A DNA stretch of 64,000 nucleotides from positions 33,976,001-34,040,000 of the forward strand of contig JBANAY010000003.1 of NCBI GenBank assembly GCA_037952775.1. Reading direction: 5' to 3'. Shown here piece after piece: positions 1 through 12,151 of the stretch (its first letter is position 1; every line of letters starts with the position of its first letter). A program made the translations under genes and the position numbers. The notes under the pieces are model-generated. The model was given only the letters and a program-made list of their open reading frames with translations. It had not been told where the DNA came from and searched no databases. Source of the DNA: Clonostachys chloroleuca. Taxonomy: Eukaryota; Ascomycota; Sordariomycetes; Hypocreales; Bionectriaceae.

Positions 1-58
1 GAAATACATCGCAACATCAAAACTATTGTACGGTCTGGTTCTGACAGTCAATTCCTAG

Positions 59-1469
<1,411 letters not shown>

Positions 1470-2117
1470 ACAAATTTATAGATTATGACTTTTATTTTTT
1501 CTCTTTCTTCATTCATATTTTCCCGAGAGCAGACGAATGATAATGCGAGTGGAAGAGTGGGGATTGTTGTATGAGGTGGAAAGGGGGGAATGGGGCCACT
1601 ACTATCGGCATTTCGTTGCCATCCGAACTAAAATTGATAATATAGATCTGGGATCAGGACCCCAAATAGATTATAATAAGTGAGAAGCGAATTCCTGAAT
1701 GAAAAAAGAAGGGTCTATTGAGCCGATTAGTGGGGCGACGGCTGATGGAGTAACCGCTTTGGGCGACGGCTTGCGATTTCATGTTGCAGCGTCCGGATCA
1801 AACGGCAGACTCGGAACTTCGAAGCCGCAAAGCACTGGTATGACGGTATTGACCACTTCAGAAATATGCTGGCCATGCCGCACTTCAACTTGAGACACCG
1901 AGTCACGAGGCAGGGAGGCTCTTGTCGGCTCCTTCTAGATCCTCCTCTCGCTCACCGTGCATCTGCATCGTCTCTGAGTGTCTTGATAGACCAGCGTTGA
2001 AGAGCCTCAACACCATTCGAAGCCAGCGTGCTATGTGCGACAGCCCTCCGTGGGAGCGGTGTGAAGGATTTTGCAAAAATTCCGCCAGAAGCAGGCAGGA
2101 CCCCAAATAGAGTCACA
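1470..2117. other. Intergenic region, CYP51 3' flank
   Basis: The stretch holds the 3' untranslated region of CYP51, beginning with an AT-rich, T-run segment, and the upstream region of the DUF3074 gene. Short open frames exist but none resembles a protein family. No RNA gene or repeat was seen. Confidence 0.5.
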
Positions 2118-3049
2118 ATGAGCCTCAATACGGTCCCCTCATTCGCCTTTGGGGCATTCACAGCTCCCAGCTCCCAGCTGTCTCTGCATCACCTGATGAG
2201 CTGACACCATTCCTCTCATCAATCTTGCTCGAGGCCGCACCCTTCATCAGTAACGTACCGTCGCCCGAGCGTTCACCATTTAAATCGGCATGGCAGTCAA
2301 TGGGCAGCAGAAGATTCCTGTCGTCTAAGTCGCCCGTATATATGTACAACCGTACTGTGCATACCGATGTCTTGGAATCGCTAGCCCAGCAGCATCATTT
2401 ACCGCAGCTCAAGGGAGGGCGGCTCCAACCTGAAAAATGGTACCTCCGCCGCAGCACACATGAGGACAGCGCCGCCCCCGGCACCGCCCGCTGGGATGAG
2501 TGGGTTAAATGCTTCAAGGAGCACCATTCCGAAGCGGAAAAGGAGTTCACGCCGACGGTTCTGGGCGCTACCGTGCACCAGGAATGGGACTGCCGGGACG
2601 TAGAGGTCGAATTGGACGGCGAGATCTGGACCGACTGGACCCTCAAGCTGGAGGAATCTGTGCATCAACTGCCTCCCCCTTTCAAGGACCGAGTCTTCCC
2701 TGTGCTACAGGCCACGGCAGCCGTTCGGGGTGGGAGGAAGTTCATGGTCGTCCAGATAGCGGCATCTGACTTGAACCCGAACAAGCAGCGAAGCAAAACG
2801 GTGCGCGGCGCCTACACAAGTATCGAGCGACTGATGGAGACGCCTGACGGCATTGAATGGGTCATGGCGACGACATCGGATGCGAAGGGCTCGCTGCCAC
2901 CATGGATGCAGAAGATGGCTATGCCAGGTCCAGTTGCGAAGGATGTTGCTCTCTTCCTGTCTTGGATCGCATCTCAGCGAACAACGGGGAAGACCAGTCT
3001 AGATTGGAGCGGAGGCCAAACTGCCAAGGGAAAACAAGTGAGGGTATAA
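2118..3049 (+). CDS. DUF3074 START-like domain protein, start uncertain
   Basis: This is a fungal protein of the DUF3074 family, whose fold belongs to the START/Bet v1-like lipid-binding superfamily; the ligand is unknown. Family marks are EKWYLRRSTHED, EWDCRDVEVEL, the core TAAVRGGRKFMVVQI and the C-terminal pattern EWVMATTSDAKGSLPPWMQKM followed by KDVALFLSWI. The reading frame runs from after a stop at 2108 to the TAA at 3047-3049. Its N-terminal part (GPLIRLWGIHSSQLP, then SPDELTPFLSSILLEAAPF) looks like normal family N-terminus, yet this frame has no ATG before 2300. The only nearby ATG, at 2118, lies one frame off. Either one base is missing around 2128-2134, or the start lies in an upstream exon spliced at one of the AG sites near 2100-2110. 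Starting at 2300 would remove conserved residues. It is cytosolic as far as can be seen, with no signal peptide. Confidence 0.8.
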
Positions 3050-3686
3050 AGGATTATTGTCTATAAAACACCGTTCAAGGCCAGGGATTTTCGTCTTCTG
3101 TTTTTCCTTTTTGATTTTAGCGACAAGGCGTCTTGTGCCCTTTCTTTTTTAGTTGGTCAGATGGAAAGAGTTTCTTGTTCCTCCCCGCTTCTTGGCCGAC
3201 CAACAAGTATGTAGGTAGGCAGGCGCACCTCGGCGGCGCCTTCCTAGTGTTATACCCAAATGTACCCAGATACTCATCCAACATCAGGGAAGGTGTGCAC
3301 CAGGCTGCTCGCTTAGAGTCTCCTACCTGCACTCGCGGTCCTCAAAGGCCCATGCATAATACCTACCAGATACCTTACTAGATATCTACCGAAGTACCTA
3401 ATCCAAATTGCTCCAATGGTACCTATATCTCATCCTTCAAATTTCAAACAGACCTCTGCCGACATCCAATTCAACCTTGGCTCTCTTTTCCTCGTCATGT
3501 CAACTCGCTCCCGATTTGGGCTCTGCCGAAGCGACTAATGTGCTGAAACTTCGATGCTCGCTGCATCATACTTGACTGTTCTGCAGACTTTCAGCGGCGA
3601 CGTTGCCCAGTTAAACTCTGCGAACCAACACACATCATCAAGCAAACGGCAGTTAAATCTAAGTTACCGAATCCCTAGTAGTCAAG
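3050..3686. other. Intergenic region between DUF3074 and the coiled-coil gene
   Basis: The stretch contains the 3' flank of the DUF3074 gene and the upstream region of the next + strand gene. A T-rich tract lies at about 3100-3150 and repeated short TACCTA-like motifs at about 3360-3425. No gene is supportable. Confidence 0.45.
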
Positions 3687-4726
3687 ATGGTGAGAGCCAC
3701 AAGACGACGTTCTCTACCGCCTAGAAATACCGCCAACAATGGTTCAGCCAATTCAACAGGCGAGGCTGCCGCCGTGAGCACATCGACGTCCACTTCCGCA
3801 ATTCCGGCACAAACCCCCTCCCACCAAGACATCCCATCGCGCGCGCTGAAGCACTTGCCAAGATGACATTCGAATTGAGTATCCGGCAAGTCAGCGCTCA
3901 AACCGATCGGCTACAACGGGATCTGCAAAAACTCGTACACTCCACGAGCCATGACAAGGAATTCCGGGAACAGCATGAGGTTCGCCTACAGAAGCTATGG
4001 CAGGAGATGCTGGCAGTGAAGCAACACATGTCCCAGGTCGATGGCGGTCAGAAGGGGGCGGAAGAATTGAGGGCGGATTTCGAAAAATGCCAGGAAGAGA
4101 CCAAGTCGCTCATCTCTGACTTTCAGCACGAGATCAAGGAACTCCGAAAGCTTTTTGATGGACTTTCGAGGCAACTGGATCAGTTGCCGACGTTGGCGGA
4201 TTCGATAATCGAGTCCGGATACAAGTCTCAGTCCACCGCAGTCGCCAGGTCGACACTTGATTCCCAGACACAGTCTTTGCACCGCGGATATTCACTGAAC
4301 AGCCAAGACAGCTGGGGCGCATCGATGGATCAGAGCGTTGAAGAACTTATACAAGTCGGGCATGATAAACAGGCTGTCACTGACGTCTCTATTCGTGTTG
4401 TCGAAACAATCAAGTCGACCCGTCGATGGCACCGCGACCACAAGGCCACTATCCTCAGTGATGCCGAGTACACCGCAAGCTATCTCAAGCAACAGTCGAA
4501 GCGCGATCCGGATCTCGCCGTCCGCATACAGAAGGCACTATTACGTTGGGTTCGACGGAATAGAAGGCTAGCGAACCCGCCTCCACGGTCGCTTGCGGAG
4601 TTCTGCAAAGATATCAAGTGGCAAGATGTGATCGATATAGTCCAGGATATGCTGGTGAAACATGAGAAGAGAACAATGATGGAAATGTTAAGAGGCTCAA
4701 TAACTGAAGCAAATAGTAAAGAGTGA
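3687..4726 (+). CDS. Coiled-coil protein of unknown function
   Basis: I do not recognise this gene. The secure frame runs from an ATG at 3863 to the TGA at 4724-4726 (287 residues). It begins with a long heptad-rich, charged region (about residues 8-110 of that frame, rich in Q, E, K and L) that should form a coiled coil. A serine-rich linker follows, then a basic C-terminal part with the patterns RWVRRNRRLANPPP and WQDVIDIVQDMLVKHEKRTMM. An in-frame-looking leader starts at the ATG at 3687 and reads MVRATRRRSLPPRN, but it ends at a stop overlapping 3864. Two explanations fit: an intron from GTGAGC at 3774 to AG at 3862, which joins the leader in phase to the ATG at 3863, or one base missing in the CG-repeat at about 3838-3847. 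No membrane segment or signal peptide is visible. Confidence 0.6.
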
Positions 4727-5057
4727 CTATACTTTCATGAGAGAAGATAGTTGTGTTTTGTAGTTTGAAGGTATGATCCGTCTTTTTTGACGAGCATTCT
4801 CTCTAGCTGATCACAGATACACCCGCCTAAAGAAATAAAACCCAATGCCATGTTTTCTGTCGATTCCGACTTCGACTCCGAAACGCCTTGTGACTATCAT
4901 GAAAACCTATCCGTTACCATTGCCATGCTGCAACTCCAAATACGAAACAGGCGAGAGAGAGAACAGCATTGTAGAAACTGTCGTAACCCCCTACCCTTAA
5001 ATGATAAATGGTACAACGTCCATTTTTACAGGACGTAAATTAGTGTTGAGCAGCAAC
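4727..5057. other. Convergent 3' flank between the coiled-coil gene and TAF7
   Basis: Two genes end towards each other here. A 62-codon frame at 4850-5038 is present but has no family resemblance and lies where the 3' untranslated region is expected, so I do not call it a gene. Confidence 0.45.
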
Positions 5058-6614
5058 TTAATCATCCATCTCCATGCCGATAGATGACATCTTGAGCTCA
5101 ATCTCAGACTTGAGCTGCTTGATCTGGGCCTCGATACGCGACCGCAGAATCTGGTTGTTGGTCTTCTCCCAGTCGGCGCGGCGCTGGGCGAGCTGCTTCT
5201 GCATGTCGGAGATGATGTCCTTGATGCCCTGCTCCTCGTCCCGCTGAGCTCGCTCGTCGTCGTCGAGATCATCGTCATCATCGTCATCGTCGTCGTCGTC
5301 ATCTTCCTCCTCCTCCTCATCCTCCTCGGATTCCACGCTGTCCTTGACGACATCCGGGGTCCCGACCTGCGTGCTGGTCATGGGCGTCTCCGCCGTGACG
5401 CCCGCAACGGGTGTCTCGGCCATGAACTCGTCCGCAAAGGCGGCCTCCAGATCAGCCTCCAGGTCGACGTGGGCGATGTCGTCCCCGGCGTCCGTGCCGA
5501 AGAAGCCGCTCTCGTCCACCTCGCCCTCTGCGTCCTCCTCCTCTTCCTCCTCCTCCTCGTCGCCCTCGTTTTGGCGGTCGTCCACCCACTCCCACTTGGT
5601 CGACACGGCCTTAGCGTCGTCGGCAAGCAGGCGCTCGACCTCGGCCTCCTTGTCCTCAATCTCCTTGCGGCTGATCGTCTTGGCGAACCTGCGGTTCACG
5701 GCGTCGTGCATGGGCGGCGTCAACCCGTGCGGCCACTTGAAGTGGCTGTTGCCCTCGAGCACCTTTGGCAGCGGCACCTTCTTCGCCTCGTCGTCGCTCT
5801 TCACCTTCTGGAACACGAGGAGCATCTGGCAAATGTCGGCCGACTTCATAAACGACTTGCGGTCCCAGGTCTTCATCGCCTCCGTGATGGTCGGCAGGTC
5901 CACCATGACGGCCGCGTACGGCTGGCCCTTGACCACCACCACCGCCCGCCGCCCGTCCTCCTCGAAGAACTTGATCTGCAGGTCCGCCCCGCCCTGGGCT
6001 TTGGACACGCCCACCTTCCCGTTCTCGATGCACCACCGCACGTAGTCGGCGTGCTCGCCCGGCATCATGCGCAGCACCAGCTGCTCCTCAATGTGCGGGT
6101 CCCGCTCGCGGTCGCTCGCCTCCGAGTCGTACCCGTCCCCCGGGGGGTGCACCGGCGGCCGCCCCTTCTGCTTGATGAGGAGCTGCTTGGCGCCTCCCCC
6201 TCCCAGGCCCGCCGTCTTGATCACGGGGCGGACGACGCTGAGCTTCTTCTTGGGGGGTTGGTGGTGGCGGTGCGCCGCGGCCGCCAGCGGCGCGTCCTCG
6301 TCGTCCTCGAGCGGGCGTTTCTTGTTCTCGACTACCTTCTGCGACGGCTTCGGCTGCCGCCCGGCCTTGGTCTTGGTCGGAGGGGGCGGCTCCAAGGGCG
6401 TCGGCGGCGCCGACGAGTGAATCTTGAGCGTTACCTTGCGCTGGCTCTCGGTTCGCGGGGTCATGACGGTCGGCGATGCTGCCGCTGCTGCTGCTGCTGC
6501 TCCCGCCGACGGTAGGGATGTCGCATTCGAGTCCACGGCGAAGGACGACGACCGGCTGGGGTTGAGCTTCAGACGCGGCCTTGGTGGCGCCGGAGCGCCA
6601 TCAGGGCCGGGCAT
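5058..6614 (-). CDS. TAF7: TFIID subunit 7 (TAF7/TAFII55)
   Basis: This is subunit 7 of general transcription factor TFIID, a nuclear regulator that binds TAF1 and controls its activity during initiation. The single exon encodes 518 residues, with an ATG at 6612-6614 and a TAA at 5058-5060. Residues 1-170 are low-complexity, with an alanine run near 39-47 and basic clusters such as PPKKKLSVVRP. The TAFII55 N-terminal domain spans about residues 173-345, starting HIEEQLVLRMMPGEHADYV and including VDLPTITEAMKTWD, KSADICQMLLV and HGLTPPMHDAVNRRF. The remainder holds two strongly acidic blocks, one a run of about a dozen aspartates coded by a GAC/GAT microsatellite near 5268-5312. A C-terminal coiled coil, IKDIISDMQKQLAQRRADWE, ends the protein. 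Length and layout match ascomycete TAF7. Long open frames on the opposite strand are composition shadows of the repeats. Confidence 0.95.
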   Translation of the reverse strand: MPGPDGAPAPPRPRLKLNPSRSSSFAVDSNATSLPSAGAAAAAAAASPTVMTPRTESQRKVTLKIHSSAPPTPLEPPPPTKTKAGRQPKPSQKVVENKKRPLEDDEDAPLAAAAHRHHQPPKKKLSVVRPVIKTAGLGGGGAKQLLIKQKGRPPVHPPGDGYDSEASDRERDPHIEEQLVLRMMPGEHADYVRWCIENGKVGVSKAQGGADLQIKFFEEDGRRAVVVVKGQPYAAVMVDLPTITEAMKTWDRKSFMKSADICQMLLVFQKVKSDDEAKKVPLPKVLEGNSHFKWPHGLTPPMHDAVNRRFAKTISRKEIEDKEAEVERLLADDAKAVSTKWEWVDDRQNEGDEEEEEEEEDAEGEVDESGFFGTDAGDDIAHVDLEADLEAAFADEFMAETPVAGVTAETPMTSTQVGTPDVVKDSVESEEDEEEEEDDDDDDDDDDDDLDDDERAQRDEEQGIKDIISDMQKQLAQRRADWEKTNNQILRSRIEAQIKQLKSEIELKMSSIGMEMDD

Positions 6615-7273
6615 GTTGGATTATAAAAAATTGGAATCTCTAGCCTCACTGTTGAGTTGTATTTCGGGTCTGGTCGTGATCTGAGGCGGGAGACGTGGGC
6701 GACGTGGTTTTGTAGAGTTCAAAGAAACGCGTGAGAGCTTGGAGTTGCACTCTAATCGCTTGAGCCGCAGCTTGGCCTATCGATTGCAGGCAGTTGCTCA
6801 CTTGTGGGTCCCACTTTAGTCTACACCTCTCACTTATACTCAGGAGGAAAAAAGCGAAAAGGCTGGCAACCACGACTATTTATATGCTCATTACCAAAAA
6901 AGGCGTTTGTTTTTGCTTAGTTGTGAACTCTAAGCCTTAATTGATTCCGTAGCTTAGGGTTATGGTAAACTTAAATGAAGCTGCGAATGCAAGCCGAGTG
7001 CCACGTTGAACGACATCTGAACTTGGCCGTTGCTACGCACTGATTGTTAAATGTCATCATCTCCTAAGGTGATAATGGGAACTTCTAATTGATTCAAGGT
7101 CAACTTCCTCATAAGTATTTAGTATGTGGCTTATGTCAATCAATGTATACAAGGAGCACAATACATGAGCCGCTCATCAAGGACTCAATCACCATTGTTA
7201 CACTCAAGCTTTATTGGATTAACTTCAACGCCAGATTTTATTTGGGCAAAACGCTATAGCAAACATAGTGTCT
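6615..7273. other. TAF7 upstream region and 3' flank of the fucosyltransferase-like gene
   Basis: Both neighbouring genes are on the minus strand, so this stretch holds the TAF7 promoter and 5' leader and, at its far end, the end of the next gene's upstream neighbour space. It is comparatively AT-rich around 6880-7260. No gene, RNA or repeat is supportable. Confidence 0.45.
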
Positions 7274-9100
7274 TTACCAATCAATGCCTTGCCAAGACTG
7301 ATATCCCTGGTCGACATTTATCCAATGGCCGCCCTTGACACCACTCTCCCAGTCCATCATCACGCCAAGGAGTCTGCAACCCATGGCACTGACAGCGCAT
7401 ACTATGCTATCGCTTGCACCTGCTATCACTGCAAGGTCCATCATATAAGCACGGCCAATAAAGGCTCGCAACTGCATAGTTGAATCGGATGGGGACGCCA
7501 TCCGTCTCAAGACATCCTCAGGGATGCCGGTTTCCACTCCCTTGGGAGCGTTGGCGGCATTGTTCTTGCTCTCTGTTCCCAGATTCCAGAAAAGGGTCGC
7601 AAAGAATCCGCCCTCCCAACCAAAGGCCTCCTCGATAAACTTATGAATGAATGCGACAGGCTGGCGTTTCTGGGTCATAGATGTCTTAGATGCCAGCTTG
7701 ATTCGATCCTGGGCTACCATAGCCCTTTGTAGATCAGGCTCCTCGTGAACAGTAGGATCGTCCGAGGCCAAAACGAGAAGAGCCTCGTGGGGTTTCCCCT
7801 TGGTCTCCACATCTCCAAAGTGAGCATTGGCAGCCTTCTGGGCGCTCTGGTGAAAGATATCTGCTGGGATATAAGTATCTTTGTACTGATATTCCTTGGG
7901 GTGTCTATCTCCTCGCCGAATATGCAGGCCGACGATGGGTGTGTTGGGACTTGTGAAGTCAGTGATGGCCTTGTTCTTCATATCCTGGATACGAGTCTCG
8001 ACGTAGTCACTGTCATCGGCATGAAGGGCAAAGAGTGAATCATAGCCAGACCGGGCGAGATCCCACAGGTCACGGGCCTCATCGTTAGTACCTGATGTGC
8101 GGCGGTACTTGGCGAATAATTCGGGGAATGAATCTTGGGCGGAGGAGCTCGAGACAATCAGGTGTCGTGCCTGAGATGGGCAAGGCAGCATGTGATGTCT
8201 AGCAGGCGGTTGACATTTCGGGGATGGGAGGTTGTCGAAGACGTCGGAATATTTCCCGTACGCCCAGCGTGAGTCCTCAACGAAGAAGGTCCGCCCCTCC
8301 TTCTTTGCTAGACCGTAAAATGTCCAGAGCATCATCAGAGTGTTTCCCAGGCCAGCATCATCACCTTCTAAAACAAATGTCATCGACTTCTTGCAAATTG
8401 ACATGCCCTTCATGGCTGCCGTATCGACCCCCGCAAACCTTCCGGTTTCCTTTGAAAGTTTTCCATGGTGTGTTCGAAGAAGTCCCTGGGTCTCCGCCTC
8501 TTCCACGTCCAAGAAAAACTCATCGGAGCTGCCTGTAGCAAGAGGACCCTTGTGGTACATCTCACGTGTTCGTGCCGAGACTTTCTGGCACTGGTTGTTC
8601 ATCGTCATCATCTCTTGAGATGATGGCGGGAACTTGGTGTCGGGTGGGATAGAGACTGTCCATCTTGTCTGGCCTTGTATATCGGGTACAATAAAAGGCG
8701 TAGGGTATCTTGGTATCGAATCAAGCCCCATCATTTGATTGTCCTCATTGGAATTGTTTAGCCAGAATCCATCTATTCCGCCACGAGAGCGGATAGCATT
8801 GACAACCAGGTAGCCGCCGATGAAAAGGGATATCAAGTAAAACGTCAACCGGGCGAGCCGGCTTGGTCGAGCCTTTAGAGGGTTCGAAACCCTCCGCTTC
8901 CGTCGAGGAACAAGCGCAGGGAGGCCAGGAGAGGGCGGAGGAGAGAAGAGTAAGTGGTTGAAGTTGAAAGTGGCAGATGAGGAGGAAAGCGGTCCCCGGT
9001 CTTGTGCGTTATAGGCAGCGGCGCGTCGAAGGTTGATCGCAGGGGGTGCGACAATCACCTTTGCGTGAGTCGTCCCTGGTACCTGGAGGGTGTTCGACAT
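7274..9100 (-). CDS. Golgi-type II membrane protein, fucosyltransferase-like
   Basis: This looks like a type II membrane glycosyltransferase of the secretory pathway. The chosen start is the ATG at 9098-9100 because the longer open frame begins with TTG; the product has 608 residues. A basic cytosolic tail (PRRKRRVSNPLKARPSRLAR) precedes one membrane segment at about residues 85-103 (LTFYLISLFIGGYLVVNAI). The lumenal part contains LGNTLMMLWTFYGLAKKEG and, at about residues 392-398, LHIRRGD, the nucleotide-sugar-binding signature shared by alpha-1,6-, alpha-1,2- and O-fucosyltransferase clans. The C-terminal segment has the patterns FIGRAYMMDLAVIAGASD and AVSAMGCRLLGVMMDWE, as in GT23-like donor-site motifs. 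The acceptor is unknown, and assignment to a fucosyltransferase rests on the motif. No introns are needed. Confidence 0.75.
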   Translation of the reverse strand: MSNTLQVPGTTHAKVIVAPPAINLRRAAAYNAQDRGPLSSSSATFNFNHLLFSPPPSPGLPALVPRRKRRVSNPLKARPSRLARLTFYLISLFIGGYLVVNAIRSRGGIDGFWLNNSNEDNQMMGLDSIPRYPTPFIVPDIQGQTRWTVSIPPDTKFPPSSQEMMTMNNQCQKVSARTREMYHKGPLATGSSDEFFLDVEEAETQGLLRTHHGKLSKETGRFAGVDTAAMKGMSICKKSMTFVLEGDDAGLGNTLMMLWTFYGLAKKEGRTFFVEDSRWAYGKYSDVFDNLPSPKCQPPARHHMLPCPSQARHLIVSSSSAQDSFPELFAKYRRTSGTNDEARDLWDLARSGYDSLFALHADDSDYVETRIQDMKNKAITDFTSPNTPIVGLHIRRGDRHPKEYQYKDTYIPADIFHQSAQKAANAHFGDVETKGKPHEALLVLASDDPTVHEEPDLQRAMVAQDRIKLASKTSMTQKRQPVAFIHKFIEEAFGWEGGFFATLFWNLGTESKNNAANAPKGVETGIPEDVLRRMASPSDSTMQLRAFIGRAYMMDLAVIAGASDSIVCAVSAMGCRLLGVMMDWESGVKGGHWINVDQGYQSWQGIDW

Positions 9101-12100
9101 TGTGAATGAATGATGTGGATTGCTGAATGTGAAGATAGACACGACGTATCTAAACAAGGAAAAGACACAAACTCGTCAAGAGGGTCCAGCGCTTAGACCA
9201 AAGCGAAGCAAGAAGCAAAGGAAGGAATGTACAAGAGAATAGAACTGAAGAGGTTCAAGTTGTTGAGAAGTAGCCAAGCATGCTCCACGCAATGATTCGG
9301 GGGAATGGCCAATACGACAATCCAGCTCCGTGCTAGGAAATGATGTGTAACTGTGGCTGTCGGGCGGGATCCAAAGACAGAGAGAGATAGCAGAAATGTC
9401 TGTCCCAGGTCCCGGCTGGTCCAGTAATATTGCCCGTGGTTTCGGAAGAGAGTTTCTCGGATCAAGAAAATGAAGGAAAGATGAGGTGCATGAGACAGCT
9501 ATTATCGTCATGCATTGGCGCAGCCGTAATAACAGGAGGTGTCCAGTCCTGTCTCGTATGTCAACGCAGCAGAGTTCAACCCCGCAAATTCGAAGTCAGC
9601 TGCTCCTGTGTATCGGGCCAAAATGTCGAGAGAAAGAACGGTAGGCGTGTGTTCAACAGGTGGGTGATAGAGGGAGTGATATCATCCGATCAACACTGGT
9701 TAGTCAAGCGAACCTGCCCTTGACAACCAAAGTGTGGATGAGCGTTCAACAAAGGAAGGAGAAGACGCTTAGACGAAGCAGACACCGAAGAGAAGAGAAG
9801 GCGGGAAGGCACGGCGATCCAGATGCAGGCCTACAGTGACGAAGAGAAGAAAAAAAGCCACCAAGGGCGGGACTTGTTTGATGAGACGCACAGAACAGAG
9901 TCAGAGGCGACAGAATCAGCAGAGCCGGGCTGGACTGCATCGCCTTGTGGACGGGGTACCGATGTCACTTGGCGGCGATAAACTGGTCCTTCGCTCCAGA
10001 TCAGGGACGCGGGCCATTGAGTCGCCCAGGGTCCCACGGCTCTGGTACATAGACGCCTGGTGGCTCATGTCTCAAGCCAGCAGACATTGCATAGAGTGCG
10101 CATAGCACAGCGCGGCCTCGCAGTCCTCAGCATGTCTGTCCAATAGCCAGACCTGCCGAAAAAGTTAGATTGTGGTCCGGGTCCAAGACTCTTGCAGACC
10201 GGACGTTTCATCTTCGCTCGGCACACCGTTAGAGAGGCCATGGCGCCAATCAACGCAGAGCAGCCCCCTGCATATTTTGTTCCAGGCGGCTCCCCCTAGG
10301 CACCTTGCTCGATTCCAAGATCCCCATAAGTGGGGGCGTCTGGGTTGAACCAAACCGACAGCGTCTGGGAGACTGACAGCTTCTCAGAAAAGGGATGGAT
10401 CGAGGCCACGAGGCGCTGCTAGTTGACCGATAGTCTCGGTTTCAAGAGGGACAAAGACACTAGAGAACAGGTCCAAGAGCGACGAGGAGAAGCCCGGAAA
10501 GATGCATGCAGTTTTCGTATCGAGCTGAGCAGAGATTTCGCTTCTGGCAGCGTCCGAAGCCCCCTCATCAATTACGAAGAAGGAGGTACATCGTAACCTG
10601 ATGAGCTCCTGCCTCCTTCTCGGCTCCTCTGATCCCGCTCCTACTCTGGGCAAGTTTTACATCTGCTTAGTAACATGCTAATCAGGGTCCCAAAGGCAAG
10701 TAAGTGGGCAGGTACAATGGCCCCACCCGCCAGGACCCGCTGGCCGCATTCCACCCACTGACGACCTTCCATTACTCGCATGCCTTCCCTTCCCTTCCCT
10801 TCACACACGGCGGATAGGAATGGTGCAAGACGCTGACGACGGCCTCCACGCAATCGGCTGCCTTTGTTGGTAGGTCCAACTATCTACCCGCCCTCCATTG
10901 TGCTATATATAAAACTTGCAGGACGTAGATCCCGTCACCAACACCGGACCACCCGAGAACAAAGACACTGACTCGTAGCTCCTCCTTCCACCCCAGCAAT
11001 GACCCGCCACAATGGATTTGTAGAAGATGAAAGTGCAATTCTCTGAACCCGAGTACATTACCATCAGCCATGACACCATCACGCACGCTCAGCTCCCGGT
11101 GGCTTTTTCAGCTTCCCTCAGCTTATGCGATCTACAATGTACGTAAACGATGTGAAACCAATAACCGCCCTCGCTAGCGCCCCTTCCCAAACCCGATGTC
11201 TCGGCCAGGGCCCAACTGCCCTCCATGCCGATCTCCCAGCCAGAGCGTCTCAGCTGTGCGAAATCGAGAGACAGGGGCATCTGGAGATCTGCATGCGTAT
11301 CATGTGTGATGTATGTAAGTAAGTGATTATGTATTATTAGAGGAGAATAGACCCGGCAAAAAGCAATTCTCGTTTATGCACCCCTCGTCTCATATCATAC
11401 TTTGAACTGCAATTGGACAACAAAATCAAGCCATGAATTTCGAGGCTGAGGTCCTCTCCCTTTTCGTCTTCGAAATATTCACTTTATCCTCCTAGATAGA
11501 CCAATCAGTACGGCGGATGGGTTGAGAAAGTAAATAGAGAAAAAGAAATCCTCGATAGTGTCACTAGGATTCTTGTTTATGCGATGGAGATTAGGACGGA
11601 AACTATCTTGATGGTATAAGGAGAAGAGAGAAACCCGAAAAAGGACTTTCGAACCTCAGCCGACAATTTCTCAAGATGCATGCATCCATTCGAAGTTACA
11701 CAAACATGCACCCGCACGCAAACAAGCAGACGACAAACACACATATATTTTATATTATTTACAATACACACAATTAAGTCCGAGTCTCATGTGGCTGTTT
11801 CCTATCAGCAATCCTGCCCTGCCAGTCCCGTCAAATCAAACAATCAGCTCGCCGCCCGAATCATTGAATCGAATGTGGCAACCAGCCAATGTCCTTGCCT
11901 ATCCCACCCATAATACACACCCAAAACATAGCACAATACAGCAAATACAGCAACAAAAAAAAAACAACGGGTATAACGCAAACAATGCCAGACTGTGTCA
12001 AGTAACACTCCGAATGCCAAAAACGCCAAAATTTCCCCCAGTTTCCCATCCCCAATCTCCATGGTTCCAAATTGACTGAAAACGGTCTAGATAACCCGTG

Positions 12101-12151
12101 ACTTATATAGGCCGACTCGTTTCTCTTTCTTTTCCATATACCAGTGTCTCG
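9101..12151. other. 3-kb region without a supportable gene
   Basis: This lies between the start of the fucosyltransferase-like gene and the end of the kinesin gene. It contains only short frames without family resemblance. A TTCCC pentamer repeat sits at about 10783-10802, a TATATATAAAA box near 10905, and a CA-rich tract at about 11700-11775. It may hold a long 5' leader, a non-coding RNA or a lineage-specific gene; the sequence does not decide. Confidence 0.5.
10783..10802. repeat. TTCCC pentanucleotide microsatellite
   Basis: About four tandem CCTTC units lie in the gene-free region upstream of the fucosyltransferase-like gene. A pyrimidine tract like this is common in fungal promoters. 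Confidence 0.7.

Noticed and set aside
4850..5038. 62-codon frame between the coiled-coil gene and TAF7
   Set aside because: It falls in the expected 3' untranslated region and has no homology features.
5469..6515. 348-codon frame on the plus strand, antisense to TAF7
   Set aside because: It is a shadow of the G+C-rich, repeat-rich TAF7 exon with low-complexity residues and no domain.
8870..8905. GAGGGTTCGAAACCCTC hairpin resembling a tRNA T-arm
   Set aside because: It lies inside the coding frame of the fucosyltransferase-like gene and has no other tRNA parts.
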